Shown here one piece after another: positions 26,072 through 35,302 of a stretch of 64,000 bases of DNA. A program made the translations under genes and the position numbers. The first letter of the stretch is position 1. Every line of letters begins with the position of its first letter. The DNA is from Bacteroidota bacterium (lineage in GTDB: Bacteria > Bacteroidota > Bacteroidia > Bacteroidales > Paludibacteraceae): the NCBI GenBank assembly GCA_023459355.1, contig JAEWUM010000013.1:62001-126000 (forward strand), in the 5' to 3' direction. The notes under the pieces were generated by a model that worked only from the letters and a program-made list of their open reading frames with translations, did no database searches and was not told the origin of the DNA.

Positions 26072-27363
26072 TGAAAAAAGGAAAAGTTGATATTATCACG
26101 ATGGGTTGTTCCAAGAATTTGGTGGATTCGGAACAACTGATGCGTCAGTTTGATGCACTGGGTTACAAGGTAAGTCACGATGCGGAAAAACCGGATGGTG
26201 AAGTGGTTATTGTGAATACCTGTGGATTCATTGGTGATGCTAAAGAAGAGAGCATAAACACCATTTTGCAATTAGCCGACCTGAAGAAGCGCCGGAAAAT
26301 AGATAAGCTGTATGTGATGGGTTGTTTATCAGAGCGATACATGTCGGATTTGCAACAGGAAATTCCGGAAGTAGATAAGTATTTCGGAAAGTTCAATTAC
26401 AATGAAATACTTACTGATCTGGGACAGGAATACCGGGCCGATCTCCGGTTGGAACGTTCACTAACGACTCCGGCACATTATGCTTACCTGAAGATATCAG
26501 AAGGGTGCAACCGGACATGTTCTTATTGTGCCATTCCGTTGATAACGGGAAAACACCGTTCCCGTTCGATGGATGACCTGGAAAAGGAAGTGAAAATGCT
26601 GGTCGGCAAAGGTGTGAAAGAGTTTCATCTGATTGCTCAGGATTTGTCGTACTATGGCATCGATCGCTATAAATCACAAAAATTAGCGGAACTGCTGGAA
26701 CGCTTATCGGATATTCCCGGCGTAGAATGGCTGCGCTTGCATTATGCCTATCCTGCTCATTTTCCGTATGAAATACTGAAAGTCATGCGTGAAAGGGAGA
26801 ATGTATGCCGTTATCTTGACATCGCGCTCCAGCATGTCAGTGATCATATGTTAGGTATCATGCGCCGCAATTTCACAAAAGCACAAACCTACGAGTTAAT
26901 CCGGCGTATCAGGGAGGAAGTTCCCGGCATCCATCTCAGGACGACCATGCTAATCGGTCATCCGGGAGAAACAGAGGCAGATATTGAAGAATTGAAGGAG
27001 TTTTTACGTTTTGCCCGGTTTGAGCGTCTGGGTGCATTTACTTATTCGCACGAAGAAAGTACCTATGCACACAAGCATTATCAGGATGATATTCCGGAAG
27101 AAATAAAACAACAAAGGATGGATGAAATCATGTCGCTTCAGCAGGAAATATCAACTGAGATAAATCAGGCAAAAATAGGTTCCACCATGAAAGTAATCAT
27201 AGACAAGAAAGACGGTGATTATTATGTGGGCCGGACTGAATTCGATTCGCCTGAGGTCGATCCGGAGGTGCTTATTCCTGTTGACACAAAAGGTGTTAAA
27301 GTGGGTGAGTTTTATCAGGCGGAAATTGTGGATGCTGCTGAATTTGATTTGTACGGGAGATAA
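26068..27363 (+). CDS. rimO: Ribosomal protein S12 methylthiotransferase RimO
   Basis: 431 aa. The N-terminal UPF0004 domain has its three cysteines in MGCSKNLVDSEQ, NTCGFI and VMGCLSERY. The radical-SAM motif CNRTCSYCAIP (about 147-157) binds the second 4Fe-4S cluster, and a C-terminal TRAM domain begins near residue 370 (IGSTMKVIIDKKDGDYYVGR). The enzyme methylthiolates an Asp of ribosomal protein S12. The GCSKNLVDSE context and VHLYAQ-like HLIAQDLSYYG distinguish RimO from MiaB. A second in-frame ATG follows the first. Confidence 0.93.
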   Translation: MMKKGKVDIITMGCSKNLVDSEQLMRQFDALGYKVSHDAEKPDGEVVIVNTCGFIGDAKEESINTILQLADLKKRRKIDKLYVMGCLSERYMSDLQQEIPEVDKYFGKFNYNEILTDLGQEYRADLRLERSLTTPAHYAYLKISEGCNRTCSYCAIPLITGKHRSRSMDDLEKEVKMLVGKGVKEFHLIAQDLSYYGIDRYKSQKLAELLERLSDIPGVEWLRLHYAYPAHFPYEILKVMRERENVCRYLDIALQHVSDHMLGIMRRNFTKAQTYELIRRIREEVPGIHLRTTMLIGHPGETEADIEELKEFLRFARFERLGAFTYSHEESTYAHKHYQDDIPEEIKQQRMDEIMSLQQEISTEINQAKIGSTMKVIIDKKDGDYYVGRTEFDSPEVDPEVLIPVDTKGVKVGEFYQAEIVDAAEFDLYGR

Positions 27364-27369
27364 TATAAG

Positions 27370-27405
27370 TCTACAGTCTCCAGTCTCCGGACCCCAGACT
27401 GTAGA
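27370..27405. repeat. 10-bp inverted repeat between rimO and the HU gene
   Basis: TCTACAGTCT (27370-27379) with AGACTGTAGA (27396-27405). There is no T run, so it is not a clear terminator. Confidence 0.5.
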
Positions 27406-27430
27406 CCGCAGACATTTAATTTAAAATAAT

Positions 27431-27721
27431 ATGAAACACAAAGGATTAGTTGCTGCTGTTGCTTCAAAACTGAATCAGCCGGAGAATGAAGTTGACAGGA
27501 TGTTAGAAGCAACGGTAGAAATTCTTAAATCACAGTTGGTTGCCGGAAACATGGTGAGTTTTCAGGGCTTCGGTTCTTTCGAATTCAAAAGAAAGGAAGA
27601 ACGGCTTTCGGTGCATCCGGCTACGCAGGTACGCACCCTGATACCACCCAAGCAAGTGGTCAACTTCAGGCAGAGTTCAACATTGAAAGTGAAACTTAAA
27701 GATATCCTGCGCCATGAGTAA
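27431..27721 (+). CDS. HU/IHF-family DNA-binding protein
   Basis: 96 aa, the usual HU length. The dimerisation helices precede VSFQGFGSFEFKRKEERLSVHP, and the flexible DNA arm region contains PATQVRTLIPPKQVVNFRQSSTLK. It is a nucleoid-associated protein of the HU/IHF type. It overlaps the start of the next gene, another HU-domain protein, by 8 bases, so the two are co-translated. Confidence 0.92.
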   Translation: MKHKGLVAAVASKLNQPENEVDRMLEATVEILKSQLVAGNMVSFQGFGSFEFKRKEERLSVHPATQVRTLIPPKQVVNFRQSSTLKVKLKDILRHE

Positions 27722-29138
27722 AGAAAAAATGAATGCAGCCGAAATTGTTGAATTGTTATCGCAGCAGACTGCTGTTAGTAAAAAGCTGTCGGATGATTTT
27801 CTGAAAACGTTGCTGATGACAATTGAAGAAGCACTGTTGTCGCAGGACAGTGTGAAAATCAATGGACTGGGGACTTTCAAGCTGCAATGGAATGAGCCCC
27901 GTAAAAGTGTGGATGTCAACACCGGCGCAGAAATTGTTATCGATGGATATCATAAGGTCGTATTTACTCCGGATGCGGAGTTAAAAGAGCTCGCCAATGA
28001 GCCGTATGCCCATTTGCAACCGGTATTACTCGATGATGGTGAAGAGGCTACTGAAAAAGCTTCAGAGGAAACAGCTGATGCGGATCAAATGCCATTGAAG
28101 TTTTTTAATGAGCAAGCCAGTGAGATCAAGGATATTTTGTCGGAAATCAATGCCTTAAACGATAAGCAGGAAGACAAAACAAAGGATGCTGCAATAGAAG
28201 TAACTGCTACACAGTATTCTGAACCGGTAGCGCCTGAAGTGCCGCTTGAAATAGAAACCCCGCTTGAAATGATTGTTTCGGAAGAAGCAGAGGAAAAGCC
28301 AGAAGAGAAACCGGATGCGAAGTCTGAAGTTGTTGAAAAAGAAATAGTTGAGTCCTCAGAAGTTGAAGTAATTGAAACCCCGGAAGAAGTTGCTGCCGTA
28401 ATCGAAGGTAAAGAAGCTGACCCGGTAGTAGAAGAATCATCTGCCATGGCGCCGGAAGTTTCTGTTGAAGAGCCTCAGGTAAAGGTAAAAGAGACGCAAA
28501 AAGCAGAGAGTAGAAAGAGACGGGTACAGGAGGTCGATGAGTTTCACCCTGAGAGCCTGGGGAAGAGCTCAGTCACCAGAGCACCTGGCCGGAAACTCGA
28601 TTTCTTGTTTGTCGGAATCATGTTGGGAGGTTTGTTGGTGTATATCCTGATCGATTTTGATGTTTTCTCATTAATAAAAAAATATATCGATTCAAATCGT
28701 TTCAGAAGTGAAATTGTTCAGGTGCCTGAAAGTCAGTTTGTAATGCCGGAAGAAATACCTGCTGATAATTTGTTGCCTGATACGACGGTGTTACAGCAGG
28801 ATACGGTAGCGCAGGAAACCGTTGCCGAGCCGACAGAACCAGTTGATGAGTTGCAGGTCTTGTTTGATCAGCCACGTGTTTACAAGGAGTTTATCGCAAC
28901 CGAGAAAGTTATCCCGGGTAGTCGCCTTACCCGTATCGCGGAACGTCACTATGGAGTGAAAGAATTTTGGGTGTATATATTCGAGGCCAACCGTGATTTG
29001 CTGAATTCCCCCGATGATATTGCTGTTGGTATGCAATTGAAAATTCCGAGGCTTAACCCGAAGCTGGCAGATGCAGATAATCCCCGCTGTATGGAGTATG
29101 CGTTGAAGTTGCATGATGAATATGTGAAAGCAAATTAA
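27714..29138 (+). CDS. HU-domain, transmembrane, LysM-like fusion protein
   Basis: 474 aa in three parts. Residues 1-85 are an HU-like domain (INGLGTFKLQWNEPRKSVDV, then TGAEIVIDGYHKVVFTP). Residues about 100-280 are a low-complexity Glu/Val-rich linker. A single hydrophobic segment, LDFLFVGIMLGGLLVYILI, lies near 292-312. The C-terminal about 80 residues (VIPGSRLTRIAERHYGVKEF, WVYIFEANRDLL, PDDIAVGMQLKIP) have the layout of a LysM peptidoglycan-binding domain. The N-terminus would face the cytoplasm and the LysM part the periplasm. It could link nucleoid DNA to the cell wall; that is inference. It follows the HU gene with an 8-base overlap. Confidence 0.82.
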   Translation: MSKEKMNAAEIVELLSQQTAVSKKLSDDFLKTLLMTIEEALLSQDSVKINGLGTFKLQWNEPRKSVDVNTGAEIVIDGYHKVVFTPDAELKELANEPYAHLQPVLLDDGEEATEKASEETADADQMPLKFFNEQASEIKDILSEINALNDKQEDKTKDAAIEVTATQYSEPVAPEVPLEIETPLEMIVSEEAEEKPEEKPDAKSEVVEKEIVESSEVEVIETPEEVAAVIEGKEADPVVEESSAMAPEVSVEEPQVKVKETQKAESRKRRVQEVDEFHPESLGKSSVTRAPGRKLDFLFVGIMLGGLLVYILIDFDVFSLIKKYIDSNRFRSEIVQVPESQFVMPEEIPADNLLPDTTVLQQDTVAQETVAEPTEPVDELQVLFDQPRVYKEFIATEKVIPGSRLTRIAERHYGVKEFWVYIFEANRDLLNSPDDIAVGMQLKIPRLNPKLADADNPRCMEYALKLHDEYVKAN

Positions 29139-29217
29139 TAGTGGTCAGTGGTTAGTTGTTAGTTGTTAGTTGTTAGTGAATAACTGACCACTAACCACTA
29201 TCAACTATCAACTATTA
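29138..29217. repeat. Inverted AGTGGTTAG/CTAACCACT repeat before prfA
   Basis: Units of GTGGTCAGTGGTTAG and GTTAGTTGTTAG on the left face CTGACCACTAACCACTATC on the right, forming a long imperfect hairpin that could end the upstream transcript. The motif recurs near 18745, 23950 and 24830. Confidence 0.6.
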
Positions 29218-29241
29218 TTTTCGTATCACACAAAATATTCG

Positions 29242-29249
29242 TACTTTTG
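29242..29249 (+). promoter_or_regulatory. Promoter core TACTTTTG for prfA
   Basis: TACTTTTG followed by CACC, 28 bases before the prfA ATG. Confidence 0.6.
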
Positions 29250-29277
29250 CACCGCTTTTAAATTGCAAGCATAATAC

Positions 29278-30363
29278 ATGGCAGAGACTTCATTAATAGA
29301 GAAATTAGACGCATTACAGCATAAATTTGACGAGATATCGACCTTGATTACCGATCCTTCCGTCATTTCAGATCAGAAACGCTTTGTGAAACTGAATAAA
29401 GAGTATCGTGATTTGGAAGAAATTCTTTCTGCCCGTGATGAATATAAGCTGGCTTTGTCGCACCTGACAGAAGCAAAAGAGATATTAGAAACCGAATCGG
29501 ACCCTGAAATGCGGGAAATGGCAAAGTCGGAAATTGATGAGATAGAGCCGAAGATTCCACAAATGGAAGAAGCGATAAAGTTGTTGCTGATTCCGGCTGA
29601 TCCTGAGGATGATAAAAATGCGATTGTTGAAATCAGGGGTGGTACCGGTGGTGATGAGGCGGCTATTTTTGCAGGTGATTTATTTAAAATGTACACCCGC
29701 TATTGCGAGTCGAAAGGCTGGAAAATCGAAGTGACCAGTGTTTCAGAAGGCACAATAGGAGGATATAAGGAAATCATCTTCACGGTATCGGGTCAACAGG
29801 TTTATGGTACGCTGAAATATGAATCGGGCGTGCACCGGGTGCAGCGGGTTCCGCAGACAGAAACGCAGGGACGTGTGCATACATCTGCTGCTACGGTAGC
29901 AGTTTTGCCCGAAGCAGAGGAATTCGACATCGAACTGAAAGAATCGGATGTGCGGGTAGATACTTTCTGCTCGTCGGGTGCCGGTGGACAGTCCGTAAAT
30001 ACCACCTATTCAGCTATCAGGCTGGTACATATCCCCACTGGTATCACCGTGCAATGTCAGGATGAGAAGTCGCAGCATAAAAACAAAGCCAAGGCGATGG
30101 TTGAACTGCGGTCGCGTATTTATGCCATCGAACACCAAAAGTACTTAGATGAAATTGGTTCAAAGCGCAAAACCATGGTTTCTACCGGTGACCGCTCCGC
30201 CAAAATCCGGACCTACAATTATCCGCAGGGACGAATCACCGATCACCGCATTAATTTTACTATCTACAACCTGTCGGCTTTCATGAACGGTGATATCCAG
30301 TCGGTAATCGATCAGTTGATCGTAGCCGAAAATGCAGAAAGGTTGAAGGAAAGCGAGTTGTAA
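29278..30363 (+). CDS. prfA: Peptide chain release factor 1
   Basis: 361 aa. It has the GTGGDEAAIFAGDLF segment, the GGQ peptidyl-tRNA hydrolysis motif in SSGAGGQSVN (about 231-240) and VQCQDEKSQHKNKAKAM after it. The class I factor decodes UAA and UAG, and the PVT-type recognition loop is in the region HTSAATVAVLPEAEE. The length is standard. Confidence 0.96.
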   Translation: MAETSLIEKLDALQHKFDEISTLITDPSVISDQKRFVKLNKEYRDLEEILSARDEYKLALSHLTEAKEILETESDPEMREMAKSEIDEIEPKIPQMEEAIKLLLIPADPEDDKNAIVEIRGGTGGDEAAIFAGDLFKMYTRYCESKGWKIEVTSVSEGTIGGYKEIIFTVSGQQVYGTLKYESGVHRVQRVPQTETQGRVHTSAATVAVLPEAEEFDIELKESDVRVDTFCSSGAGGQSVNTTYSAIRLVHIPTGITVQCQDEKSQHKNKAKAMVELRSRIYAIEHQKYLDEIGSKRKTMVSTGDRSAKIRTYNYPQGRITDHRINFTIYNLSAFMNGDIQSVIDQLIVAENAERLKESEL

Positions 30364-30425
30364 GCTAATAGCTAATAGCTAATAACTAATAACTAATCAT
30401 CGCTATTCGCTATTCACTAATTACC
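30364..30425. repeat. AGCTAATA tandem repeat between prfA and pyrF
   Basis: The series AGCTAATAGCTAATAGCTAA, then AACTAATAACTAATC and CGCTATTCGCTATTCAC. It is low complexity; no clear terminator or promoter was seen. Confidence 0.5.
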
Positions 30426-30438
30426 TAAAGATACAAAT

Positions 30439-31269
30439 ATGAACAGAGCGCAATTATTTGATAACATTCAACGTAAGAAATCTTTTCTCTGTGTAGGGTT
30501 GGACACGGATATCAAGAAAATCCCGGAGTTTTTATTTGAAGAAGAAAACGACAGCATTTTTACCTTCAATAAAGCGATTATTGATGCTACGGCTGATTTA
30601 TGTGTCGCGTATAAACCCAATCTGGCATTTTACGAAAGCTTAGGTTTGCAGGGCTGGGAGGCATTGGAACGTACCGTCGACTATATCCGCGAAAATTATC
30701 CCGATCAGTTTATTATTGCGGATGCCAAAAGAGGGGATATCGGCAATACATCTGCCATGTACGCCAGTACTTTTCTGGGGAATATGGATTTTGATGCCGT
30801 AACCGTCGCACCTTATATGGGCGAAGACTCGGTAACGCCTTTTCTCACTTACACAGATAAATGGGTTATTCTGCTGGCGCTGACTTCCAACAAGGGGGCT
30901 TTCGACTTTCAGTTTATGCAGGATGCCGAAAGTGGAGAAAAGTTATTCGAGAAAGTACTTAAAACATCGCAACAGTGGGGTACAAGCGACAACCTTATGT
31001 ATGTGGTAGGCGCTACAAAAGCGGATATGCTGTCGGAAATAAGGCAAATCATTCCCGACCATTTCTTGTTGGTTCCCGGAGTCGGGGCACAGGGTGGCAG
31101 TCTGCAGGAAGTCGCCAAATACGGATTGAACTCAACTTGCGGCTTACTGGTCAATTCTTCTCGTCAGATTATCTATGCGTCCTCCGGAAAAGACTTCGCG
31201 GAAGCGGCAAGAGCAGAAGCGAAAAAGGTACAGTTGGAGATGGAGGAGATTCTGAAAGCTGCTTTTTAA
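30439..31269 (+). CDS. pyrF: Orotidine 5'-phosphate decarboxylase
   Basis: 276 aa, the longer type-2 form. CVGLDTDIKKIP near the start, the catalytic DAKRGDIGNTS (about 95-105), VTVAPYMGEDSV, and LLVPGVGAQGGSLQEVAKYG are all characteristic. It makes UMP from OMP. The stop codon overlaps by 4 bases the end of the convergent TonB receptor gene. Confidence 0.95.
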   Translation: MNRAQLFDNIQRKKSFLCVGLDTDIKKIPEFLFEEENDSIFTFNKAIIDATADLCVAYKPNLAFYESLGLQGWEALERTVDYIRENYPDQFIIADAKRGDIGNTSAMYASTFLGNMDFDAVTVAPYMGEDSVTPFLTYTDKWVILLALTSNKGAFDFQFMQDAESGEKLFEKVLKTSQQWGTSDNLMYVVGATKADMLSEIRQIIPDHFLLVPGVGAQGGSLQEVAKYGLNSTCGLLVNSSRQIIYASSGKDFAEAARAEAKKVQLEMEEILKAAF

Positions 31270-33650
31270 AAATACAACCAATTATATTTTTTCTTTTCTT
31301 TCGGTTGTTTCTCAGATCGCTTGTTGTAATCAAAATACACTTTGTATGAAATACTCGGGATGATAGAGAAAATCCCGATTTTGTGCAATTTCAGCGGACG
31401 TGTGTAATCTGTTAAATTATTACGTTTTTTATCATCATCATAATAATAACTATACGGATTGATGCGATTGTAAGCATTGTAAATGGAGTATGTCCACATA
31501 GCTTTATTCCCTTTGCGATTCGTTATTGTATGACTAAGTCCCAGATCAAGACGATGATAGGGTTGCATTCGTGCTGAGTTTTTATCTCCGTAGATGAGTT
31601 CAATCGAGGGTTTTTGTGTTTCAGGATTTAAAGTATAATATTTTCCTAAAGCCGGTGTATATGGCATTCCGCTCTGAAATATCCATACCACGTTCATAAC
31701 CCAGTTCTTGGGTAGTTCGCGATTTACGGTTAAAGTCACATTATGTGGCCGGTTAAAATCATATTCATAATTATCCCCATTGTTGATGTTGGCAAATGTG
31801 CGGTTGGCATATGACCAGGCATAGCCCAGCGAACCTGTCCATTTTCCGGTATTTTTCTTTAACATCAGTTCTGCGCCGTAAGCCGTTCCCTTTCCATTGG
31901 TTTCGATTTTGTTTTCCACCGCCACGATGTTGACCATATTTTCGTATCCTTCTTTCAGCGTAACAAGATGATTCATTTGTTTGTAGTATACACCGGTTTC
32001 TACTGAAAACATTCCTCCGGCAAACTGCCCGTTCCACGAAAAGGCATACTGATTAGAAATCTCCGGGGGCAATATTGCTGTAGCAGGCAACCACACTTCC
32101 TTTTTTAATAATTCTGATTGGGCAAAAACCAAATGTGAACTTTGGCTTACACGTATGTAATTCAGGTTGAAACTTTGATTTTGATTGGGTGAGAATGAGA
32201 TGTTCACACGAGGTTCGTGCTCAATATAGCTTTTACCATTGTTGCTGAAACTGCTTAAACGAAACGACGGTTGTATCAGCAATCCCGGCTTCAGGTTGAT
32301 TTTGTTATCCATATATATCGCCGATTCAACTGCGTTAAATTTATCGCCGATAGCCGGTGTGGAAGAAGTGGAAAGATAGTTGTAATTCGGTTCGTAACTA
32401 AGACTGCTTATCTGTCCGCCGAATTCCATGTTCCAGTTTTTCAGGAAAGAATATTTCCATGCCGAACGGAACGAAAAATCGTTGACCGAAGCTCTGTTCA
32501 AGGTTTCCAGTTCCTTGGTTACATCATCTTCTTTATACCTATAATCTAGTCCTGTTCTATTGCGGTAGCGACTGAAAGAAAGAATATTTTCAGCATAAAG
32601 CTTAGGAGAAAAAACACGGTTCCAGCGACCTGAGATTAACCAATTACCCCATTGTTGGTTGAAGTGACTGCGTTCGTCGTTTGTCATTTTCCAGGGTTTT
32701 GTCCAGAAATTCAGATAATCATCTCCCTGGTATAAGTTCAGAATCAGGCTGTTTCGATTATCAGGCTTCCAGTTTAGTTTGGCATTAATGTCATGAAATC
32801 CGTAAGCAACAATTGCATCATTCTCATCAACCAAAACACTTATTAAACCAAAAAATGCATCAGTAAGGGTTTTACGAGCAGTGACTATGTAGCTGAATTT
32901 TTTATTGGCCAAAGGTCCTTCGAATGTGAATGAAAAATCGGTAACGCCTACACTGAAATTTCCCTGATGTTTAGATATGTTACCTTCACGTTGTGTGATG
33001 TCCACGATAGAGGATAATTTTCCACCTTGTCTTGCAGGGAAGTTTCCTTTGTAAAAATCCACCGAATTAATCATATCCGGGTTAAAGACAGAAAGGAAAC
33101 CGCCGAGGTGATTTACATAGATAAGTGGTACATTATCCAATAGATATTGATTTTGACCGGGCTCACCACCACGTACCATCATCAAGCTCATTCCTTCCGA
33201 CTGTGTTTGTACGCCGGGTATAAGTTGCATAGCTTTGATTACATCTGGTTTGCCGCCGAGCGTAGGAATTTGTGTAAGCTGTTTGCTGGAAAACCGTGTT
33301 GTTTCAAAATGCCTCTCGCGAGGGGCTGTTACGGTGATCTCTTGCAAGTTATTATTGGTTTCGAGGCTGACGTTGAGCAGGCTGTCACGCGACGAAACAA
33401 TACTTAGTTCCGCGGTTTTATAGCCGATGTACGAGATACTGAGTTTGCAGGGCATAGTTGCTTTCAGACTGAAATATCCCCGGTTGTCGGTTGTACTTCC
33501 GCTCTGTTGATTGCTTGTTAATACATTGGCTCCAATGAGTACTTCTCCGTTTTGTGCGTCACGAACAAAACCTGAAAGCTGAACTTGTGCAGCCCGGCTA
33601 TGCTGAACTATTACAATGAAGAGTAAAAAATATACGTGTTTGATTTTCAT
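31266..33650 (-). CDS. TonB-dependent outer-membrane receptor (third receptor of the array)
   Basis: 794 aa. Signal peptide MKIKHVYFLLFIVIVQHSRA, then a carboxypeptidase-regulatory-like domain (VQLSGFVRDAQNGEVLIGAN, about 23-105), a plug domain with IPTLGGKPDVIKAMQLIPGV and VRGGEPGQNQYLLDNVPL, and a 22-strand-type barrel ending in YNWLYF. There is no SusD partner; the preceding gene is DUF4249. The plug-barrel type with PDVIKAMQLIPGVQ is common for TonB receptors of unknown substrate in Bacteroidota. It is the last gene of the minus-strand operon. Confidence 0.88.
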   Translation of the reverse strand: MKIKHVYFLLFIVIVQHSRAAQVQLSGFVRDAQNGEVLIGANVLTSNQQSGSTTDNRGYFSLKATMPCKLSISYIGYKTAELSIVSSRDSLLNVSLETNNNLQEITVTAPRERHFETTRFSSKQLTQIPTLGGKPDVIKAMQLIPGVQTQSEGMSLMMVRGGEPGQNQYLLDNVPLIYVNHLGGFLSVFNPDMINSVDFYKGNFPARQGGKLSSIVDITQREGNISKHQGNFSVGVTDFSFTFEGPLANKKFSYIVTARKTLTDAFFGLISVLVDENDAIVAYGFHDINAKLNWKPDNRNSLILNLYQGDDYLNFWTKPWKMTNDERSHFNQQWGNWLISGRWNRVFSPKLYAENILSFSRYRNRTGLDYRYKEDDVTKELETLNRASVNDFSFRSAWKYSFLKNWNMEFGGQISSLSYEPNYNYLSTSSTPAIGDKFNAVESAIYMDNKINLKPGLLIQPSFRLSSFSNNGKSYIEHEPRVNISFSPNQNQSFNLNYIRVSQSSHLVFAQSELLKKEVWLPATAILPPEISNQYAFSWNGQFAGGMFSVETGVYYKQMNHLVTLKEGYENMVNIVAVENKIETNGKGTAYGAELMLKKNTGKWTGSLGYAWSYANRTFANINNGDNYEYDFNRPHNVTLTVNRELPKNWVMNVVWIFQSGMPYTPALGKYYTLNPETQKPSIELIYGDKNSARMQPYHRLDLGLSHTITNRKGNKAMWTYSIYNAYNRINPYSYYYDDDKKRNNLTDYTRPLKLHKIGIFSIIPSISYKVYFDYNKRSEKQPKEKKKYNWLYF

Positions 33651-33678
33651 TTTTCCGCTATACGTTATTCACGAGCCA

Positions 33679-34593
33679 CTATTCCAATTCTTTTCTGGTT
33701 ACTGACACTCCCGTGAATATCCCCAATCCATTTGTAATATTGGAATAAAGCGGGTATCGTTGCGGAGAGCTGCCAAGACCACCCCAACCGGCTGATTCGT
33801 AGATATAATACTGTTTGTGATAATGATAATAGGATTCATCGATATTAAGCAATTCGAGAAATAAGGTGTCGGTTCTGCCAAACGAGAAATAACTTTCACT
33901 GAAATATAACTTTATCCAATATCGGTCACTTTTCATTTCACGGTTAGAAAATACTGTCAAGGGATTGGGTTCGCAAAGCAGTACTGAGTCATGTTCTGCT
34001 TTCATAAAAATATATGCCTCCTCTACTTGCGATCTTTCTACCCAATCTTCTAAATTCCAGTCAAAAAGCAGTCCAAACCATCGTTTTTTGAACTTTACCT
34101 CCCAAAACCTTTCGGTTTCAATATTGTTATGAAGGCGAAAAGCTACTGAAGACACCTTTTCACCTTCCTGACCTCTACCTGCTAAATCGGTAAAAATAAT
34201 CGAATCGATTTCGGTTGGAAGAGGAACAGTAGTTTGAGCCATCATGGTGTTAAAGCCAGGGATGTTAACCCTGCAAGTATAGCTATACCCGGCTTTTACA
34301 ATACGCGGACTTACATACCAACCCTCATCTGAATATCTTAAGGTGTCAATAGCTCTATTTTGGTCTTCGATGACTATCAACGCGTTGTCGACAAAGTCTG
34401 GCATGGTGTCGGATAAATTAGCGGTCAGACTTATCTGTACCCGAAAGGTGCTGTCAGCCTGCAAAAGCCCGTTTATCACCGGTTTTACTGCAAAATCGGG
34501 AAATTCATCCTCGACAAAGGCATTGCAAGAGACGAACATCAGAGTGAGAAGAGCAAGTGTAAAAAAACGAGTAAGAAGTTTGAATTTAATCAT
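33679..34593 (-). CDS. DUF4249-family lipoprotein
   Basis: 304 aa with lipobox LTLMFVSC. The family layout is recognisable: PVINGLLQADSTFRVQISLT near the start, VIEDQNRAIDTLRYSDEGWY, and the C-terminal end LYSNITNGLGIFTGVSVTRKEL. DUF4249 proteins accompany TonB receptors in Bacteroidota and may play a SusD-like capture role at the cell surface, but this is unproven. It lies 28 bases upstream of its receptor gene and overlaps the barrel gene by 4 bases. Confidence 0.85.
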   Translation of the reverse strand: MIKFKLLTRFFTLALLTLMFVSCNAFVEDEFPDFAVKPVINGLLQADSTFRVQISLTANLSDTMPDFVDNALIVIEDQNRAIDTLRYSDEGWYVSPRIVKAGYSYTCRVNIPGFNTMMAQTTVPLPTEIDSIIFTDLAGRGQEGEKVSSVAFRLHNNIETERFWEVKFKKRWFGLLFDWNLEDWVERSQVEEAYIFMKAEHDSVLLCEPNPLTVFSNREMKSDRYWIKLYFSESYFSFGRTDTLFLELLNIDESYYHYHKQYYIYESAGWGGLGSSPQRYPLYSNITNGLGIFTGVSVTRKELE

Positions 34594-35246
34594 AATCTAT
34601 AAATAATACCGGTTTCCCATTTGAAGTATTGTTTGTTGTAAAAACGACCTCCCATCAGTTCTGCAAAAATCCCCAGGTGCTTCGTGAAATAATAATTAAC
34701 GCCAATACCCAGTCCAGCCTCAAATTGGGGTTTGTCACATAAAGCTTGTTGATATTCAAATGAAACGCTGTTCCCCGATATTGTACCTGTCCCCGTAACA
34801 TACTTTTCCGAAACCAATCCCATCCGTATAATCCCATAAGGATCAAAACGTGATTTACCATATTTTGTGAGAAATGGAATGTGATAAAGATAATTGAGCC
34901 CATAATATAGTGTTATTGTTGGATGTAATGCATAAGTCCATCGGGGCTCATCACCATCCAATTGTAAGACACTCAACCTGTTTAATTCAGCATAATTAAA
35001 ATAAAGTCCTAAATCGGAATTTCTATTTATAGAAAAATTCGCATTCAGTCCGAAACTGGATTGCTTTGGTTGTTTAAAGTTGGTGACCATGGGTGTCCCC
35101 GTGCCAGATATAGAGGGGTCTGGCTGTTGGCAATTGACTGTGCCGTAAGTTAACTTGAGACTGAAACTTTTTTCGTTTTGCGCATTTAATACAAAAGATA
35201 TAGATAAGAAACAAAAGATATTTAGGATTTTTATTGTTCGCATCAT
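34590..35246 (-). CDS. Outer-membrane beta-barrel protein (OMP_b-brl-like)
   Basis: 218 aa. Signal peptide MMRTIKILNIFCFLSISFVLNAQ, then alternating strands with FGLNANFSINRNSDLGLYFN, TITLYYGLNYLYHIPF, GLGIGVNYYFTKHLGIFAELMGG, ending TGIIYRL. It is predicted to be a small porin-like barrel of about 8-10 strands. Only this TonB/DUF4249 module contains such an extra gene. The function is unknown. Confidence 0.72.
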   Translation of the reverse strand: MMRTIKILNIFCFLSISFVLNAQNEKSFSLKLTYGTVNCQQPDPSISGTGTPMVTNFKQPKQSSFGLNANFSINRNSDLGLYFNYAELNRLSVLQLDGDEPRWTYALHPTITLYYGLNYLYHIPFLTKYGKSRFDPYGIIRMGLVSEKYVTGTGTISGNSVSFEYQQALCDKPQFEAGLGIGVNYYFTKHLGIFAELMGGRFYNKQYFKWETGIIYRL

Positions 35247-35302
35247 GAGTGTGTGAAGAAATAATGTTTATTTATGAATAAATATCGGGGTGCATTAGCT
35301 TA

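Noticed and set aside
28085..28447. 120-aa Ser-rich frame opposite the HU-LysM gene
   Set aside because: Ser-rich sequence is simply the complement of the Glu-rich linker codons.
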